Below are positions 50,203 through 51,475 of a stretch of 51,475 bases of DNA, piece after piece; positions within the stretch are counted from its first letter, which is position 1; every line of letters begins with the position of its first letter. Location: contig CP070722.1 of assembly GCA_020350785.1 (NCBI GenBank), positions 3,507,072-3,558,546 on the forward strand, read 5' to 3'. The stretch is from Gemmatimonadota bacterium. Lineage in GTDB: Bacteria > Gemmatimonadota > Gemmatimonadetes > Palauibacterales > KS3-K002. The notes below the pieces were generated by a model, which saw only the letters and a list, made by a program, of their open reading frames with translations, ran no database searches and had not been told where the DNA came from. The translations under genes and the position numbers were made by a program.

Positions 50203-50646
50203 CTCAGACACAGCGTTTCGCTTGACGTTCACGCATCGTCGGGTTGGCCTTGGCGCTGGCTTTGCGCCAGACCCACGACTTTGCGGGTCTCCTTCGCGTC
50301 GAGTGCGCCCGCCAGTCTTCCAACGGCTGCGACGGTAAAGACATTGCCATTCTTCCTCAATGCTGTCCTTCTATAGCCCCTTATGGCTTCTCAGTTATCC
50401 CTAAACCATTTCTGCATTCGCCCGGTCGCCGCCCAACAGGCGCCGAGTATACCATGCCAGGTCGATCCCGGGGGACAGGAGGATACCTGCCCGCCCGCCG
50501 GTCCTCTCTCTTCTTGGCGTGGGCGTGGACCTGTAAGTAACTGTACAATAGGGACTTGTGTTTAATAATTCTTGTTTTTGATTGACGCCTCATTTATCTT
50601 ACTCCGTTCTTCGTGCCCAAATTTGCCCCAACCAAAGGAGTACCCC
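50203..50646. other. Intergenic region between tRNA-Leu and the last lipoprotein gene
   Basis: A 444-bp gap whose last 100 bp are clearly A+T-rich (TAATAATTCTTGTTTTTG). TTGTTT (50572-50577), 17 bp, TATCTT (50595-50600) is a weak promoter candidate for the lipoprotein gene; TACAAT at 50544-50549 is a further -10-like sequence. No further tRNA or gene is seen. Confidence 0.4.
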
Positions 50647-51174
50647 ATGAAGAGGAGCTTGATCGCGCTCGTCGCCCTCGGTTTGTTCGCCGTCGGCTGT
50701 GAGCAAACGGAACCGACGATGCCGGATAGCCTCGGCCTGATGCCTCAGGCGAACACGGGACCCGTATTAAGCCGTGCGTACGTGGGCAGCCCAGATGCTT
50801 TCGGACCGGGCGGCGACGCCAATTTCTCGCTTATCGCGCTCGCGAAGGCCGATGGTAGTGTGACGGGGCAATACCACGATCAGTTCGCGGGGGGCGTCGG
50901 CGTCCACATTGCTGTAGATTGCCTTACGATTGTCGGGAACGAAGCGTGGGTCAGCGGTGTGATCACGAATTCGCGCTTAGAATTCCTCCTAGGCAGGGCG
51001 GCAGCCACGCGGGTAGCCGACAACGGCAGATCTGCCAACGATCCTGCGGATCAGATCAGCTTCACGTTTATTGGCGGCGGCTTCGGTCTGCCCGATGACT
51101 TCACCTGCGGGGATACACCCGACTTTCCACTGCAAGACGTATCCGAGGGACAGGTCGTGGTTGTGTCGAGCTGA
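50647..51174 (+). CDS. Small lipoprotein of unknown function
   Basis: A 175-residue lipoprotein starting at ATG 50647, seven bases after AAAGGAG. The signal MKRSLIALVALGLFAVGC ends in the lipobox AVGC. The mature part is mainly beta (NFSLIALAKADGSVTGQYHDQF, GVHIAVDCLTIVGNEAWVSG, DQISFTFIGGGFGLPDDFTCG), with two further cysteines that may form a disulfide. The pattern of a colourless beta-barrel with VTGQYHD and EAWVSGVI resembles proteins often seen as surface lipoproteins of unknown role. It has its own terminator and stands alone. Confidence 0.8.
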   Translation: MKRSLIALVALGLFAVGCEQTEPTMPDSLGLMPQANTGPVLSRAYVGSPDAFGPGGDANFSLIALAKADGSVTGQYHDQFAGGVGVHIAVDCLTIVGNEAWVSGVITNSRLEFLLGRAAATRVADNGRSANDPADQISFTFIGGGFGLPDDFTCGDTPDFPLQDVSEGQVVVVSS

Positions 51175-51230
51175 GGTGATGATGATCCGGAGACTTAGAA
51201 GACCTTCGGTGCACTCCAGAGACCTGACCA

Positions 51231-51262
51231 GCGCCCCGGCTTCTGCCGGGGCGCTTCGTTTC
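51231..51262 (+). terminator. Rho-independent terminator after the lipoprotein gene
   Basis: A perfect 10-bp stem GCGCCCCGGC/GCCGGGGCGC with a TTCT loop (51231-51254) followed by TTCGTTTC. The TTCGTTT tail is shared with the terminator behind rpmA. Confidence 0.85.
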
Positions 51263-51475
51263 CCGGCAAGTCGCCCAGAACCGCGCAGCAGCGTGCAATT
51301 CCATGTAGCATAGACTACGCCACCCCTTGAGCTTTGGAATGGTGAAAGGTCTCCGCCGGGATGAAACGTTGACCTGAATGGCCCAGGGGGTAATGTGAGA
51401 GTTGTGCCGGTAACGCTGTGATCCCTAACATTACTTTCGCCGACGAGCGCTTGGGTGGGATGAGCGGAAATCGGC
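51263..51475. other. Right-end region with no visible gene
   Basis: The last 210 bp contain no supportable coding frame or RNA; a gene may begin beyond the edge. Confidence 0.4.

Noticed and set aside
1-51475. Genome-wide recoding of UGA (for example as glycine or tryptophan)
   Set aside because: Many genes of normal length end at TGA (FHA, rng, rpmA, the glycosylase, the TPR-linked units), so UGA is a normal stop here. The two internal TGAs need local explanations.

Overview
This 51.5-kb window is G+C-rich, densely coded bacterial chromosome from a diderm organism: it holds a TamA/TamB-type outer-membrane assembly pair, many Sec-signal and lipobox N-termini and type IV pilin-like proteins. 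The mix of FHA and Ser/Thr-kinase signalling, propeller/TPR proteins, NfeD-FloA, DinB, TPR lipoproteins, secreted amidohydrolase and a COX24-like mini-protein fits Gemmatimonadota or a close neighbour best. That placement is inference from gene style, since no rRNA is present. I see no insertion sequences, phage genes or CRISPR.

Layout. 1-4.0 kb (minus): a signalling operon of a double-FHA protein, a secreted propeller/Fn3/TPR protein and the N-terminus of a Ser/Thr kinase cut by the left edge. 4.3-6.5 kb: RecQ-like helicase and a small membrane protein. 6.9-9.3 kb (plus): minor-pilin trio (PilV/PilW/PilX-like). 9.5-13.2 kb (plus): an acyl-CoA dehydrogenase broken by an in-frame TGA, then rng-rplU-rpmA with its own promoter and terminator. 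13.3-18.7 kb: DinB, metallo-beta-lactamase lipoprotein, patatin, small lipoprotein and a DUF3311/sodium-solute symporter pair. 18.8-25.8 kb (minus): beta-oxidation cluster (three crotonases, 3-hydroxyacyl-CoA dehydrogenase, thiolase, aldehyde dehydrogenase) headed by a TetR regulator, resembling the lower part of the phenylacetyl-CoA pathway. 26.1-31.6 kb (plus): NfeD, FloA, a FloA-associated unknown, an AlkA-type glycosylase and a secreted amidohydrolase. 31.6-34.3 kb: a possible structured RNA element, thioesterase, a 31-residue basic protein and a glycosyltransferase. 34.3-42.8 kb: secreted Fn3 proteins, a second PilV-like pilin, TamA and TamB. 42.8-51.5 kb: DUF6265-like fragment, polysaccharide-lyase-like protein, a candidate selenocysteine peroxiredoxin convergent with TlpA and CcdA/DsbD-like genes, TPR lipoprotein, formylglycine-enzyme-like protein, tRNA-Leu(CAA) and a lipoprotein.

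The most interesting item is the exported peroxiredoxin at 44545-45126. A TGA occupies the peroxidatic-Cys position, the reading frame continues intact, and a hairpin with a guanosine at the second loop position lies at bacterial-SECIS distance. The mature protein has no cysteine, and the next two genes encode a periplasmic thioredoxin and a membrane electron carrier that could reduce it. The TGA in the acyl-CoA dehydrogenase has a different character: it sits where a glycine is expected and looks like a nonsense mutation or a sequence error.
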